A DNA stretch of 64,000 nt from Ignelater luminosus. Lineage: Eukaryota; Arthropoda; Insecta; Coleoptera; Elateridae. The translations under genes and the position numbers were made by a program. Shown here in pieces: positions 25,501 through 36,489 of this stretch (positions are counted from its first letter, which is position 1; each line of letters starts with the position of its first letter). The stretch lies in assembly GCA_011009095.1 (NCBI GenBank), contig VTPC01008616.1, positions 28,997 to 92,996 of the forward strand, in the 5' to 3' direction. The notes under the pieces were generated by a model that was given only the letters and a program-made list of their open reading frames with translations, was not told the origin of the DNA and searched no databases.

Positions 25501-27257
25501 AAAACATTTTTCCTTGACCATTACTTTTTTAAAGAATGCAAATGCTGTTTCACAATTTCTCCTTAATACAGGGCTTGCTGGAAAACTTCTTGTGAACAGA
25601 ATTTGACAAAAAAAACCCTGCAGATCTCTTAATAAGGCCTATAAGCCATGCTCCCTGCAGAAGTGATCTCCAAGCCTGGGACATCAATTGGCAGCCCAGA
25701 GATCCCGACCAAACTTCCATGAATTTCTTCTTATGGGTTTAGTGACTCAGCAAGGTTTCCTTGCTTTGTAGGTAAAAACTCTCTTTAACTGCATCTCTAC
25801 TGTCGTAATTTATTTCGGCTAACAATATAGACTGGACAATTTGGAAAACGGCTCAGAAATAAGTTTTAGGGGCGTTTGGGATAACAATTTTCCCAAAGGG
25901 TTTTCTGGACTAGTTTAACTCCGCTAAATTCGGAATTAAATGTTGGCAGGTAGAAAAATGAACCGGAAGCCCGAATTCATGATGGAGTTTAAGAGAGCGT
26001 TAAAAGAATATTTTCACATTATGATGATCATGAGTAGAATTCTAGGGTGCACAGCCTGGTAGATTGGCCTAGTCGCCGAAACCTAATCTAAATCTAATCT
26101 TAATAAATTTAGTATTTCGTCAAGCGAGAGTTTGCTTTGAGCCCTAAGTCTCGATGCCACGCAAGTGATTACATGACAATATTATTTATTTAGTATTTTG
26201 TTGGTTGTTTTGTTTAAAATATACTTTTACATTCTATAGTCGAAAAAATTTTAAAATCCTCCATTCTTACATACACTGATGGGAAACAAAGATTTAGTGG
26301 AATGAGTAACTTTGCTCTCTCCTAAAGTATTTTTGCCTCCTGATTCCGAATAAGAGATCACAAATTGTTTAATGGGCATCCAGTTTCTGTCATATTGCAT
26401 TTGCAATAATTTTGCCTGTCCTGCCCCTTATAATGATATTTTTTTGAATTTTTTAGGCTGGAAACATCATCCATTTGTCTGCAGGGCTTGCTCTATGAGC
26501 TAATGGAAAGGGACCAGATCGCCGCGGGTTTTCCAAGAATGACTAGTTCCAGGGTTTACGTGCTTCGGATTCAAAAGAGCTGCATACCAAGAGCTTCATT
26601 CTTATCACTTTAAAAAAATTAATCAATAGAACTCAAACCTGCCATAGACCATCTGTCTAGCTGGCGCGTCAGAGTAATAAGGGAGCTATGGGGCTTCCAA
26701 GGGCCAAACGCCTCGTCCGACGCAATCATACGGACCCTTCGTCATGTAGATACATCTCGTTGCTGGCTTTGAGATGTTAGGCTTGGTATCCGGACGAAGC
26801 GATAACCCAGGCCACTCGGGTCAGTTGGCGAAAGACAGACGAGAAGTGTCAGGGGTGAAAACTATGATTAATGACAGATGATGAGTATAGGGTGTGGCAA
26901 AGGAAATGAAGTTGACCATGTCAAAGGCTAGTTTTTCACATTATATAATAGGATAGGCGAAGGAGGTAGTACGGTAGAGAAACTCTATGGCTCGGTGTAT
27001 CTTCCTCTTAAAAATAAGTAGTACAAAGGATCAGAAGGGAAAGGGGTTGGCGGGTTTATTTTTGCTATGAAGAATTGGAGGCAGTGTGATGAATCGGATT
27101 TCATTGAGCATGTTTATTTATTTTGGTTGAAGTTATTAGAATAGAATGTCTTTCGTGTATATTTCTCGCTCTCTATTTTTATTTACGTTAATCTTTTATT
27201 ATGATAATTTTATTTTGTTAATTATTTCTGTTACCTTTGTTACTATTACGCTAGACA
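19510..27257. other. long AT-rich non-coding stretch
   Basis: About 7.7 kb without a feature I can support. Frames up to 91 codons (for example 21039-21314, plus) lack known motifs. From about 26020 to 26110 a GC-richer piece ends in CTAATCTAAATCTAATC, which resembles the pentanucleotide tail of some non-LTR elements. From about 26460 to 26830 GC is higher with no readable frame. Both could be old repeats. Confidence 0.5.
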
Positions 27258-28590
27258 TCCCGACAACTTTTGTTATGTTTGTGGCGAGGTGACCTTAAGA
27301 GCCTAGAGAAGAAATATTGCACGGTTGATCAATAAAAGTTATTATCTGTATTTTCAATGCAAAATTGGTGATCAAGACAAACTCTGGGCTCTACATGTTT
27401 GTTGTTTATCGTGTGTTACATAGCTTACAAGCTAGCTCAACGGTAAAGGACACCATTTGCAGTCCTAGTGGTATGGAGGGAACCAAAGACCATAGTACAG
27501 ACTGGTATAACAAGTAAAGCAAAACATTCGGTGAAATATCCAGATATTCCTTAGGCCAGCTTAGAGCTGTCAGTTCCCACTCCAGCTACAATTTGAACTG
27601 CGGATCTCAAGGAAGATATAAACGCTGATTTGGCTGAAGAAGAAGCTGTCACCGGCAGCAAGAGCTTGAACACTTGGTTTCAATGAAGGGTGACTTAGTT
27701 TATTGCAACGATGTGAACTCTCTGCTGAATGCAATAGGACACGAACATACTCCTCAAGAGTGGAGGCTTTTTTATAGATTCTTCTGTGTAATGGCAACGA
27801 AAATCCGGATACACTAAGTTTTGTTGCTTTCTCTGTGAATGGGATAGCAGAAATTGCAAGAATCACTCTACAAAAAAACAGTGGCCTCTAAAAAACGATC
27901 TCACACCTGGGAGAAAAAATGTCTTGCACCAGCCTTTGAAGTTTTCCTTCCGCCACTTCATATAAAACTTGGACCCATGAAGAATTTTGTTAAGGCCATC
28001 GACCATATGAATAAAGTGGAGTAAATGCTTTCACTATATGTCTATCTCATTTTTACCAATTAGAAAACATATCTTTGATCCTTTATTAATTGAAGTGTAA
28101 TGAATCCTGATGATGAGGGTCTTGCATACCTAAAAAGTTAGTTACCAAGAAAATAAGTGAGACCAAAATCAAGGAAGGAAATTTTGTAGGGCCTAAGATA
28201 AGCGAGCTGGTGAAAGACTCTTATTATGATTCGAAGTTAAGTGAGACAGATGCGGCTGCGTGACAATCATTCAAAAACATCGTAGTGAACTTTCTTGGAA
28301 ATCATAAATCGCCAAGCTACAGAAAGCTTGTGGCTGAGTTATTAGAAAATTATAAAGAATTGGAATGTAATATGTCTCTGAAGATAAATCTAATGAGCTC
28401 CCATCTAGATCTTTTTTCCGAGAATCTATGAGCCGTTAGTGATGAGCATGGGGAGCAGTTTCATCAGGATAGCGCACAACTTAAAGTCCGTTTCAAAGGC
28501 AAATGGAGCCTAGATATATTTGTAGGCTATTGCTGGGGACTAAAAAGGGACGCACCTGCAGCAAAATTTTGACGAAAGTCAAGTAAAAAT
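27258..28590 (+). pseudogene. uncharacterised zinc-rich protein family, copy 1 (broken)
   Basis: I recognise this as a recurrent uncharacterised protein of arthropod (and some other invertebrate) genomes, but I know no assigned function. Order on the plus strand: a Cys-rich N-terminus (HPDNFCYVCGEVTL, CKIGDQDKLWALHVCCLSC), VWREPK, then GDLVYCNDVNSLL and HEYTPQEWRLF. After a shift: FCCFLCEWDSRNCKNH and KKQWPL (about 27820-27885), then LPPLHIKLGPMKNFVKAI, IKEGNFVGPKISELVKD, NIVVNFLGNHKSPSYRKL, NMSLKINLMSSHLDLF, VSDEHGEQFHQD and YCWGLKRDAPAAK (to about 28560). At least six frame changes or stops. A roughly 80-bp block near 28025-28105 interrupts the family sequence. Copy 2 lies at 31.4-33.6 kb and supports a mobile origin. 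Confidence 0.8.
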
Positions 28591-28599
28591 AGTTTGAAC

Positions 28600-31190
28600 A
28601 ACATCGATAAGATTCTTTAAAAGAAGGAAATATCAACCTATTCTCTTAATAATATGTGAGTTTTGTCTCATATTCAACTATCTAATACGAGATATGAAAT
28701 TGGGTCTAAAAATGTGAGACTATTAAAAAGAGAAGATTTGGTAACCCTACAGATGGCGGAATCTTTGCTGCCAACAGCTAGAATCTATTGAACAGTTTAA
28801 TAGAAAGCAAGAAAAATTCTGGTACTAAACATAACTTCAATTTATTAAATAAATTCATCAATTTTACCCTAAGTGCAAAAGTCCTAATTATGCTGCATTG
28901 CTATTATTGAAGCATTTGAGCTCTATTTAGATTTTAGCTTCTGAAAATTTGATATAACTTACTAAACGACATTAACCCTCAAAAATAAATTTGACAGTTC
29001 ATTATTATGCTGGAGTGGGTTGTCAGCTATTCTCAGGTACACTTTAATCACCACTTAGCGCAAAATAACGATACGTTCAATACGAATTATTGAGTTTATT
29101 GAACACACCTAATATTCTGTACACGAAATTGAAATTCACTCTGAATTAAAAATGGGATACGATTCTTTTCGAACCTCTGTTTAGACATTTGACATTGTAA
29201 ATCTTAAACACTTACAATTAGTCACTTTCAATAATTACAACTTCTTTGTTAACTCGCTTTCTTCTACGTTGTTTTTTATATCTGTTATTAAAGCCTGTTC
29301 TATCGATTGGTATTTGTTTCTCATTATTCTGGACTTGATTAGTTTTGTATAAATTTTGTAATTCGAGAGCCTGAATGCATTTAAAGGTGGTAGGATGTAC
29401 TACAAAATGAATGCTTTATTAACTTTTTATGAACTACCAAAATGGGTATTTGTTAGAATATAATAAAACCGTATTTAAAAATAACGCTATGTAGGTATAT
29501 CGATCATTCACAAAGTAAACAGAAAGTTCATTATTTATTGCAACGCCTACTTAAAACACGGTTATGAAATATAACTTTCAAACAAAAGTAAAACTAAACT
29601 ATTCTACCTGATAAAGATTAAAGAAATAAAGAAATTATCCACACCAGATGCCCAATTGTTTACTTTGTAATCATTATTTAATAATAATAATACCCTGATT
29701 GATTCATTCATGAAACTTTTCTTTTATAGGACACATCACATAAGGGAATATAAAAATATCCTGAGAACATTGTAGGTGTAGAAACCGACAATATATGAAA
29801 AATTCAAAATTTTTCATACTTTTCGTTCTGGCTTATTATTAGTTCCTAGAGATATGTACAATCTTTTTCATCTTATTATACACCTTTGCAATATGCTCAT
29901 TCCTTTTAAAAATGTGAATAGCAACGACGTTTCGAATAAGAATAAGAAAAGCTGGTTTTTAATATTAAAATGGGGGGGATTGAATTTCAGAATAAAAATG
30001 TATTTCTAAAGACTGTTTATCCAGGTTAATGGATTTTTTTGCTATGTGTTTCTTATTTTAAAATATTACTATTCGTAATAACAATATAATAGTAGTTTGT
30101 TCGTAATTCTGAAAATAAAGCTTTATAAATTATTTTTTAATAATGGGGTTATGTAAAATAATTTCTGGTAAAAGAACTGGTAGTAAAATTTGTGACAAAA
30201 GCGAGTTCATTTATTTAATTTGTTGAAATAAGGTGGTGGTTAGGTTTGCTGATTTAAAAAAGAGTATTATTTATCGAGTTATTAGTTGTTGCATGTCTAG
30301 TTGTTGTTTGTTGAGGAACGAATGGATTAAACCAAAACATAATATTAATAAAAATCGATACGCTTATACAAGTAATAATAATAGTAATAACGGTTATTTA
30401 CGAAATTTTCCGCCTTTCCATTAGTAAAATACGCTTTTTGAATAACGCCCCACCATTCAATTTTTGCGCTTCCTTTTTATATTGAGCTTATTTTTAATGA
30501 TTCTATTCTAATTTTTTTTAAACGAAAATCTCTTATACACTATATAATATTACCTATACACTACATAATTTCAAACCATTTCAATATATTTGATCCTTTT
30601 TTATGTAAATAACAAAAATTTATAATAACGAGACTAGAAATCTACTTTATGTGAGCAATTTATTTTATTAAAATTGGAACTCCAGCTAAATTAGTAAAGT
30701 GTATTACTCTAAGGTGGCGGGAATGTCTACAGTTCCAAATTATGATTGGCTTTTTTACCATATTTTTTCTATGTTTTGAATTTAATCAGATGCTGTAATA
30801 ATTAAGAAATTAAATAAAAATTGGAAGTTTCTCATCAATTGTTGGATGCAACGGCTGCTGTTTTCTTCGAGTAGTCTTCTACTTTAACATTAAATTATAT
30901 GTAGAAATGTACAAATGAAAATTATTATGTCTATTGTAGTGATAACCTTGACCTAGACAAGGTTTAATAATGTTTGTCTAATGCTAATATTTTTTTAATG
31001 TGCAGCACACAAATGGATGTCTAACAACTGTACTCAAATAAATGACAGTGTACAGGTCTTGAAAATTCATTGTACGTTTGCACATCCATGTTTGCAGTTA
31101 ATTGCTAGGGTCAAATCGTAGACTTATGCTCTGTTTATCGCTCAAAATGACTGACTGCTCTCGAAGTATTTCAAAGTTATTGATATCATT
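28600..31190. other. AT-rich non-coding DNA
   Basis: No recognisable coding sequence. I looked here for an inverted partner of sequence upstream of 27258 (terminal repeats for copy 1) and saw none. Confidence 0.5.
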
Positions 31191-31400
31191 GTGCTAATTC
31201 AAAAATCTGACAAGCTGGGCACTCGGCTGGAAAACCTAATTCGAGTATGCTGAATTCAATGGTGCTAGCCGTTGGCGCTTTTTTTCAAGAGATTTGAGGC
31301 TCGAAGGTTATAGGCCTAAGGATACCAAAAACACGTTATTTTTGCATTTTTTTACCATTTATTGAATTTAAATCAGTGGAAATCGATCAGATATTTGTTC
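31191..31400 (+). repeat. left long inverted repeat
   Basis: Imperfect inverted match to 33745-33953. It contains a near-perfect core of about 45 bp from GGCTGGAAAACC to GGTGCTAG. The left copy has short extra segments (for example near 31319) relative to the right one. Confidence 0.85.
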
Positions 31401-31704
31401 GATTACAATTACCATATGGAAGTTCTGATGTTAAGCGTTTTTTAATAATATGCACCATGAATATACACCCGAAGATTGGCGTTTGTTTATCGATTTCTCC
31501 AAAAGCTTGAAGGCAGTTCGTCTCCACGTAACCAATTCAAAAAATTTCGTTCCGATCGGATTGAGCACCGACACGAAGGAAACTTATGCATCATTGAAAA
31601 AAATCATCGAGTATGTGAATACAATAAACATAAGTGGAAGATTTGTGCCGATTTGAAAGTGATAACGCTTTTGAGAGGAATGCAAACGAGATACACCAAA
31701 AATA

Positions 31705-31732
31705 AAGGTTGAACACGCCAAAACGTGGACAC
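31705..31732 (+). repeat. Tc1-like left terminal inverted repeat
   Basis: Pairs with 32938-32965 with two mismatches; TA immediately outside. Confidence 0.9.
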
Positions 31733-31812
31733 TTAAAATTTTATTTTATAAAAAAAGAAGTTATTATTTGAACAAAAACAAGAGATGTCTTTTACATGTG
31801 AACAATATTTGT

Positions 31813-32812
31813 TTAATCTAATTTACCATCATACGCCACAGAACGTACTTTACGTCGTATACGACTCATTCGGGTTTGCACGTCCTCATCGCTGACTCTT
31901 TTTGTAGCCCATGACCAGGCTTTCTGTAGAGCAGCCACGGAATTGGCTTCTCCACCTTTCTTTTTTAAGATGTATTTCATTATAGACCAATACTCTTCGA
32001 TTGGTCGAAGTTCGGGACTGTAGAGGGGGATTGCAGTCTTTGGGAACTACAACAACTCCATTTGCTCATACAACTCTTCCACTGATTTAGCATAGTTAAG
32101 TCTGGCCAAAACAATGGTTATGACTTATGCTCTCGTAGAAAAGGCAGAAGCCGCTTTTGCAAGCATTCCGTTTTGTAAATTTCCTGGTTCATTGTTCCCG
32201 TGGTGATGAATGACCGACTTCTTTTTCCACAGCTACAAATAGCTTGCTAAAGTAAGTATTTTCTTGGATACTTGGACCTGTTTTTAAGTTTACAATCTTC
32301 TGGAGCATCTTTACGACTTTTGCTGGTGTAAAACTCGTGACTCGGAATTTGCTTTGATATAAGTTTCGTCATCCATCACCATGCATTCATATCTTGTTAA
32401 AAAATTTTTGTACAATTTCCTCGATCTACGTTTTGGCAGTTAAATTCTGTTTAGCATTACGATCGTGTGCGATTTGGGCCTTATAACTTTTTAAACTAGC
32501 TTTACTCTTAACTTTTTGTACATATGATTGGGACATTTTTATCTTTTTAGCCACATCACGCGATGACAACTTGGGATTGGATACAAAAAGCTGTAATACG
32601 CGTTGTTCCTTCTTTTTGTCCTTGACTCCTTGTTTTCCTCCGCTTCCTGGCTTCTTTTCCACTGTTAAACGGTCTCGAAGCTTTTTTAAAACAGAACAAG
32701 CAGTTGAATGAGGATAATTTAACTTTTTTGCTAGTGGTCTATAACTTATTAGAGGGTTTTTAGTGTTTTCGTGCAAGATAATTTCACGTAGCTGAAGTTG
32801 ACGGCTTGCCAT
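31813..32812 (-). pseudogene. Tc1/mariner-superfamily transposase, broken
   Basis: The start is placed at MASRQLQLREIILHEN (ATG at 32812); a longer upstream frame exists but adds nothing family-like. The first about 125 residues form the two helix-turn-helix units that bind the inverted repeats (ISYRPLAKKLNYPHSTACSV, then SSRDVAKKIKMSQSYVQKV). A TAG at 32428-32426 ends the intact frame. Beyond it, the catalytic domain is spread over frames: MDDETYIKANSE (first acidic residue, about 32380-32350), FWPDL (second, about 32110), and LYSPELRPIEEYWSIMKYI (third, Glu in RPIEEYW). The C-terminus MSRIRRKVRSVAYDGKLD ends at the TAA 31815-31813. It is a DDE-type Tc1 relative, not a DD34D mariner. Subfamily not assigned. 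Confidence 0.88.
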
Positions 32813-32937
32813 GTGAACAACGAATAAACAACAAAAAATATCAATTGTCACATTTTGTTTCTATGGCTACTAGATATGTTTTGTCAAAATAAAAACCAAC
32901 CTATGTTTCTTATCTTAGCACTAGTAAGTTCTAATTC

Positions 32938-32965
32938 GTGCCCATGTTTTGGCGTGTTCAACCTT
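32938..32965 (-). repeat. Tc1-like right terminal inverted repeat
   Basis: Pairs with 31705-31732; TA at 32966-32967. Confidence 0.9.
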
Positions 32966-33744
32966 TATGTGCTTCATCTGCTTATGGGATACCCGTTTTG
33001 CTGGCGATCAATATCAAGAACGCAACTGGCCTCTACGTGAACAAATTTAGATTGCGACGAAACAATATTATTGAGACGCCACTTGTGCCAATCGAAAAAG
33101 TATTGCTACCACTGCTCCACATCAAACTAGGGATTTTTAAAAATTTCTTAAAAGTATTGAATCCAGAAGGAAATGCATTCAACGAATTGCGTCCCATTTT
33201 TCCACGGTTAAGTGGGATGAAAAGGTGTTTCAATCAAATAAAATTTAATTTCATATAATGGTTATCTTAATAGACTGGACATTCGTCGTTAGATGAAGGA
33301 TCAAGCATTTGAAAATGCACTCAGTGATCTGGAGCTTGTAGCATAGGATTGTGTGAAAGCGGTCACTGAGAATTTTCTCGGAATTCATCGATCCGAAAAT
33401 TGGCGCATACTTTCTACCGTAGAAATGTTCGAATGTCATTAATAATTTATTTTTTGCATTGTCATGTAGGAAAATTCGCTGAACAATCACCAGCTGAATC
33501 TGATGAGTATGTCGAGCATTTCCATCAAGTGACAGCAAGGCTTGAACATTGGTACAGGGGAAAGAAACTACATGCTCTATTAGGCGGCATTTGTTGGAAT
33601 TTACAAGGCAAAGTAGGAAATGATGATGGAGAACACTGAGAAAAATGCCAATTTTTTGTGAACAAATGATGGACAATCGTGTTGTAATTGGCCAAATCAA
33701 TTATTTTTTTAAAAAATGGTTTCTCTTTGATGTAATGTTATTAA

Positions 33745-33953
33745 AACGATCAATATCTGATCGATTTAAATCCAATAATTGGTAAAAAATGACAAAAATA
33801 ACGTGTTTGGGCCTATAACCTTCGAACCTCAAATCTCTTGAAAAAAAGCGCCAATCTAGAACAACGACTAGCACCATTGAATTCAGCATACTCGAATTAG
33901 GTTTTCCAGCCGGGTGCCTAGCTAGCCACAAAAAAAGTTGCCGATTCTAGCAC
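33745..33953 (-). repeat. right long inverted repeat
   Basis: Reverse complement reads through the same blocks as 31191-31400, with a few indels (an extra TCTAGA-containing segment near 33855). Confidence 0.85.
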
Positions 33954-34185
33954 GATGTATTTAGTGAAGAGCAAAACGTCTCCTTGTCGTGTTAAAGCTT
34001 AGATTCCGAAAGTACTGGATTTGTTTTGAGCGTTGTTACTGGTATTCATTTTAATTATCCTGAAAGTTAATATAGCACGTTGAACGTTTTTAGATCGTAA
34101 CTGTCTATGTTTCATTCCACTTACCGCATTCGATGATATACCATCCCATGCGGCAATCCCAGTAACAGATTGTTTTTCAATTTTC

Positions 34186-34275
34186 TTCAGACAACAGATC
34201 TGAAAGACCCTGAAAAGTGAAATTACTTATTGCACAAAACATAGTTCCTTAGTTTTCTTGTAGGTGAACTACCTA
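34186..34275 (-). repeat. direct repeat flanking the scrambled LINE, left copy
   Basis: About 90 bp from TTCTTCAGACAACAGATCTG to TTTTCTTGTAGGTGAACTAC, roughly three quarters identical to 37743-37838 in the same orientation. It lies just beyond the 3' (C-terminal) end of the minus-strand LINE. Confidence 0.8.
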
Positions 34276-34289
34276 CTTACTCACTTTGC

Positions 34290-34935
34290 TTCGTTTCAAA
34301 TATTTGTCTAACTAATTTTTCCTCGTTTCTTCTTATTATATGTCCGAGCCATCTAAGTTATCCTCGCTCTATGGTTGTCTCCACTTGGTCTATCTTTAAC
34401 TCTTCTCTGAGTGTTTGGTTTCTAATTCTCTTTTCTGTACTTGTTCATCTACTATTCTGTCTTTGCGTTAGTCCACAATTCACATGACAGTAGATTTTAC
34501 ACATCTTTTTATCTCCGCTTTTACCTTTTTACGCACTTCTTTTTTACTTAGAAAGTCTTTGCTATTCTCTCATTTATTTCATCTTCTAATTTCCCTTTTC
34601 TCTATATTATCACTCCTAAGTATTTAAATTTATCTACTTGTTCTAATTATTCGATGTCTAATTTTACATGATGCTCTATCTGTTGTTTTCTGGTTATCAT
34701 TGTTTTCGATTTTTTTTTATTAATTATTTATCACATTTCTAATTTTGCAGTTCGTTCTTAAAAGATATCTTCGTTTTTTTGCAGTTGATTCTCTTTTTTT
34801 TCCCAGTATTACCAAGTCATCGGCGTAGCATAATTCTGTTATTCTTATATTTATAAGTCTTCACTATCTTACATTGAAAGTGCTCAGTTTCTTTCTGTAT
34901 TTTTTACTACATCATCTAGTACTAGGTTGAAGAGT
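34290..34935 (-). pseudogene. LINE ORF2 palm and C-terminal region (RTE/CR1-like)
   Basis: Minus-strand reverse transcriptase end. LFNLVLDDVVKNTERN (about 34932-34885) is the block just before the catalytic box. Then comes ITELCYADDLVILGKKR with an intact YADD (about 34845-34800). The C-terminal tail IRNQTLREELKIDQVETTIE and LRWLGHIIRRNEEKLVRQIF (about 34420-34310) is the typical RWxGHxxRR tail of 'endonuclease-reverse transcriptase' LINEs. Stops and frameshifts throughout. Upstream RT motifs are absent on this strand and appear inverted at 34940-35250. Confidence 0.8.
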
Positions 34936-34939
34936 AGGA

Positions 34940-35250
34940 AAATCCTTCAAATGTATTCTCAAGAACTCCTTGCAAGTAGGTATCATCACACCAATACACA
35001 AAAAAGGACATAGTAAAGACAGTGTAAACTTTAGGGAAATAACTTTGGGAAGTGCAATGGAACAGATATATGCCAGGATATTAGAAAATAGATTTAAGAG
35101 AAAAACTGGAACACGCGCTAGAGGAAAGCTAGACTGGATTCAGAAGAAAGAGGGAAACAAACAATCAGATATTTACATTTAGACAAATATCGGAAAAGGC
35201 AATTAGAACAGGAAGGTAGATACATGCATGTTCGATAGATATGAAGAATA
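34940..35250 (+). pseudogene. LINE RT fragment in inverted orientation
   Basis: Plus-strand RT fingers: VGIITPIHKKGHSKDSVNF, then REITLGSAMEQIYARILENR. After a shift: TGFRRKRETNNQIFTFRQIS, EKAIRTGR and IHACSIDMKN (motif A, expected FIDLxxAFD). This is exactly the part missing between the minus-strand pieces at 35240-35460 and 34290-34935, so an in-place inversion of about 300 bp is the simplest reading. A fragment of another LINE is the alternative. Confidence 0.78.
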
Positions 35251-35460
35251 GGATAAGAAGTTCTCCCTCCCCATTTATGTATCCTGTTCATTTATTTGTT
35301 CTGCCCCATCTGTCTCTATTTTATTTTGTTCTAGCAACTCTTTGAAATATTCTTTCCATCTGTCCATGATTTTCTTTTCTTCTGTAAGTACACTTCCATT
35401 TTTGTCTTTTATGTTTTTTAGCTTATTTATTATTGGTTTTCTCATATTTTTAATGTATTA
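35240..35460 (-). pseudogene. LINE ORF2 segment just upstream of the RT domain
   Basis: Minus-strand frame reading MRKPIINKLKNIKDKNGSVL and KIMDRWKEYFKELLEQN, the conserved block (RWxEYFxxLLN) that precedes the RT core in RTE, R4 and L1-type elements. It ends near 35245, where the sequence flips orientation. Confidence 0.78.
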
Positions 35461-35464
35461 TAGA

Positions 35465-36480
35465 GAAGAAACCAACCAACCAACACACTAAACCCTCTCA
35501 AGATAATATAATTATGGCAAGTTCTATAAATTCGAAGGCCCTAGTCCGTGGCAGACCTTAAATGGCCAAAGGGTGCTAAAATGTTAGGAACCATCCGAAA
35601 GTAGAAAGGAATAAAACTCACAAACTGAAAATTGGAACCTGGAACGTTAAATCACTGTTCATGCCAGGAAAAGCTCATAACACCGTGAGAGAAATGAAAA
35701 GAATGAGAATCAACATTCTAGGAGTTAGGGAAATGAGATGGCCTGCAACAGGACAAACAAATGTCGACGAGCACACAATGTGATATGTCGGTAACGACGA
35801 CCCGCATCACTATAACCCAGTGGCATTTAAAGTCGACAGAGAAAGCAAAAAACCTTTAAAAAAATTTGTACCCTTATCTGATAGGGTGGTATGTTACAAA
35901 TCGACACCAAACCTCGAAATATCAATCTTATCCAAGTTTATGCCCCTACAGCAGAGAAACCAGAAAACGAAATACAAAAAGTCTATCAAGATATCAAACA
36001 GCTAATAAAGGTACCAAAGAAGCATCAAGTAAATACTGTCATGGGTCACTTCAATGCTAAAGTGCAAGGAAGGACAGAAGACACTTTTGGAAGCTTTGGC
36101 CTGGGTCAGAGAAACTATTTGGAGTTGAAACTTGGACCCTTGGAGTAAACAGCATGAGACGAATAGAAGCCTATGAGATGTGAATATTTGGAAGAATGCT
36201 AACGATCTCTTGGACAGAACACGTAACTACAACGAGGTATTAGGAATGATGAGAACCGACGGAGAACTCCCGAGCATAATAAAAAAGCGAAAAACTAGAT
36301 ATCTAGGGCATATCTATAGAGGAGAGAAATATGGTTTCCTAAATCTCATAATGAAGAGGAAGACTAAAGGGAAAAACGTTAGAGAATGAACAGGCATGAA
36401 CACTCAGTCAGAGTCACTAATTAGAACAGCTCGAAATAGAGAACAATTTGTCGAAACTATCACTGCTACTCCCGCTTGTG
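35465..36480 (+). pseudogene. LINE with APE endonuclease joined to its C-terminal tail
   Basis: Plus strand, opposite to its neighbours. The apurinic-type endonuclease that nicks the target begins IGTWNVKSLFMPGKAHNTVR (about 35625) and continues with RINILGVREMRWPATGQ, SDRVV, RNINLIQVYAPTAEKPENEI and VMGHFNAKVQGRTEDTFGSF (to about 36120). Instead of a reverse transcriptase it then runs into IKKRKTRYLGHIYRGEKYGF and GMNTQSE, LIRTARNREQFVETI (about 36265-36450), the C-terminal tail of an RTE-like 'endonuclease-reverse transcriptase'. The whole RT is deleted. The N-terminal linker starts near 35465 after an (ACCA)n-like run. Stops are present (for example after VDEHTM). Confidence 0.82.
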
Positions 36481-36489
36481 CTGTCATAT

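Larger units (their letters stand above)
31705..32965 (-). mobile_element. Tc1-like transposon nested in copy 2 (1261 bp)
   Basis: Inverted repeats of 28 bp (31705-31732 and 32938-32965) begin AAGGTTGAACACGCC and differ at two positions. A TA lies directly outside each end (31703-31704 and 32966-32967). Removing the element and one TA restores the surrounding reading frame exactly, which independently proves both boundaries. Its gene is on the minus strand, opposite to the interrupted ORF. Confidence 0.95.
31412..33639 (+). pseudogene. uncharacterised zinc-rich family, copy 2, split by a transposon
   Basis: Same family as 27258-28590. The 5' part holds HEYTPEDWRLFIDFSKSLKA, NFVPIGLSTDTKETY, KHKWKICADLKVITLLRG and RYTKN up to 31704. 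The frame is then cut by the element at 31705-32965. It resumes at 32968, where joining across a single TA gives KNMCFICLWDTRF without a gap. Then QYQERNWPLR, a frameshift, IETPLVPIEKVLLPLLHIKL, KNFLKVLNPEGNAF, FRPIFPRLS-like text, MKDQAFENALSDLELVA, VTENFLGIHRSENWR and, near the end, AESDEYVEHFHQ and GICWNLQG. The Cys-rich N-terminus seen in copy 1 is missing. Function unknown; because it lies between long inverted repeats I infer a transposase or other transposon protein. Confidence 0.82.
31191..33953 (+). mobile_element. long-inverted-repeat DNA element carrying copy 2 of the uncharacterised family
   Basis: Two inverted copies of about 190-210 bp bracket the family ORF. The left copy (about 31191-31400) contains CTCGGCTGGAAAACCTAATT, ATGCTGAATTCAATGGTGCT and TTTTTCAAGAGATTTGAGG, then CGAAGGTTATAGGCC and ACACGTTATTTTTG. 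The right copy (about 33745-33953) carries the reverse complement of each block in the same order. The outermost shared sequence is GTGCTA. The 9 bp outside each end (GATATCATT and GATGTATTT) agree at 6 of 9 positions, a possible decayed target duplication that I do not regard as proven. Subtracting the later 1261-bp Tc1-like insertion, the unit is about 1.5 kb. It is probably internally deleted, because the N-terminal half of the ORF is absent. Confidence 0.75.

Noticed and set aside
26020-26110. LINE 3' tail ending in CTAATCTAAATCTAATC
   Set aside because: No coding sequence of a LINE precedes it on either strand. Kept only as a remark.
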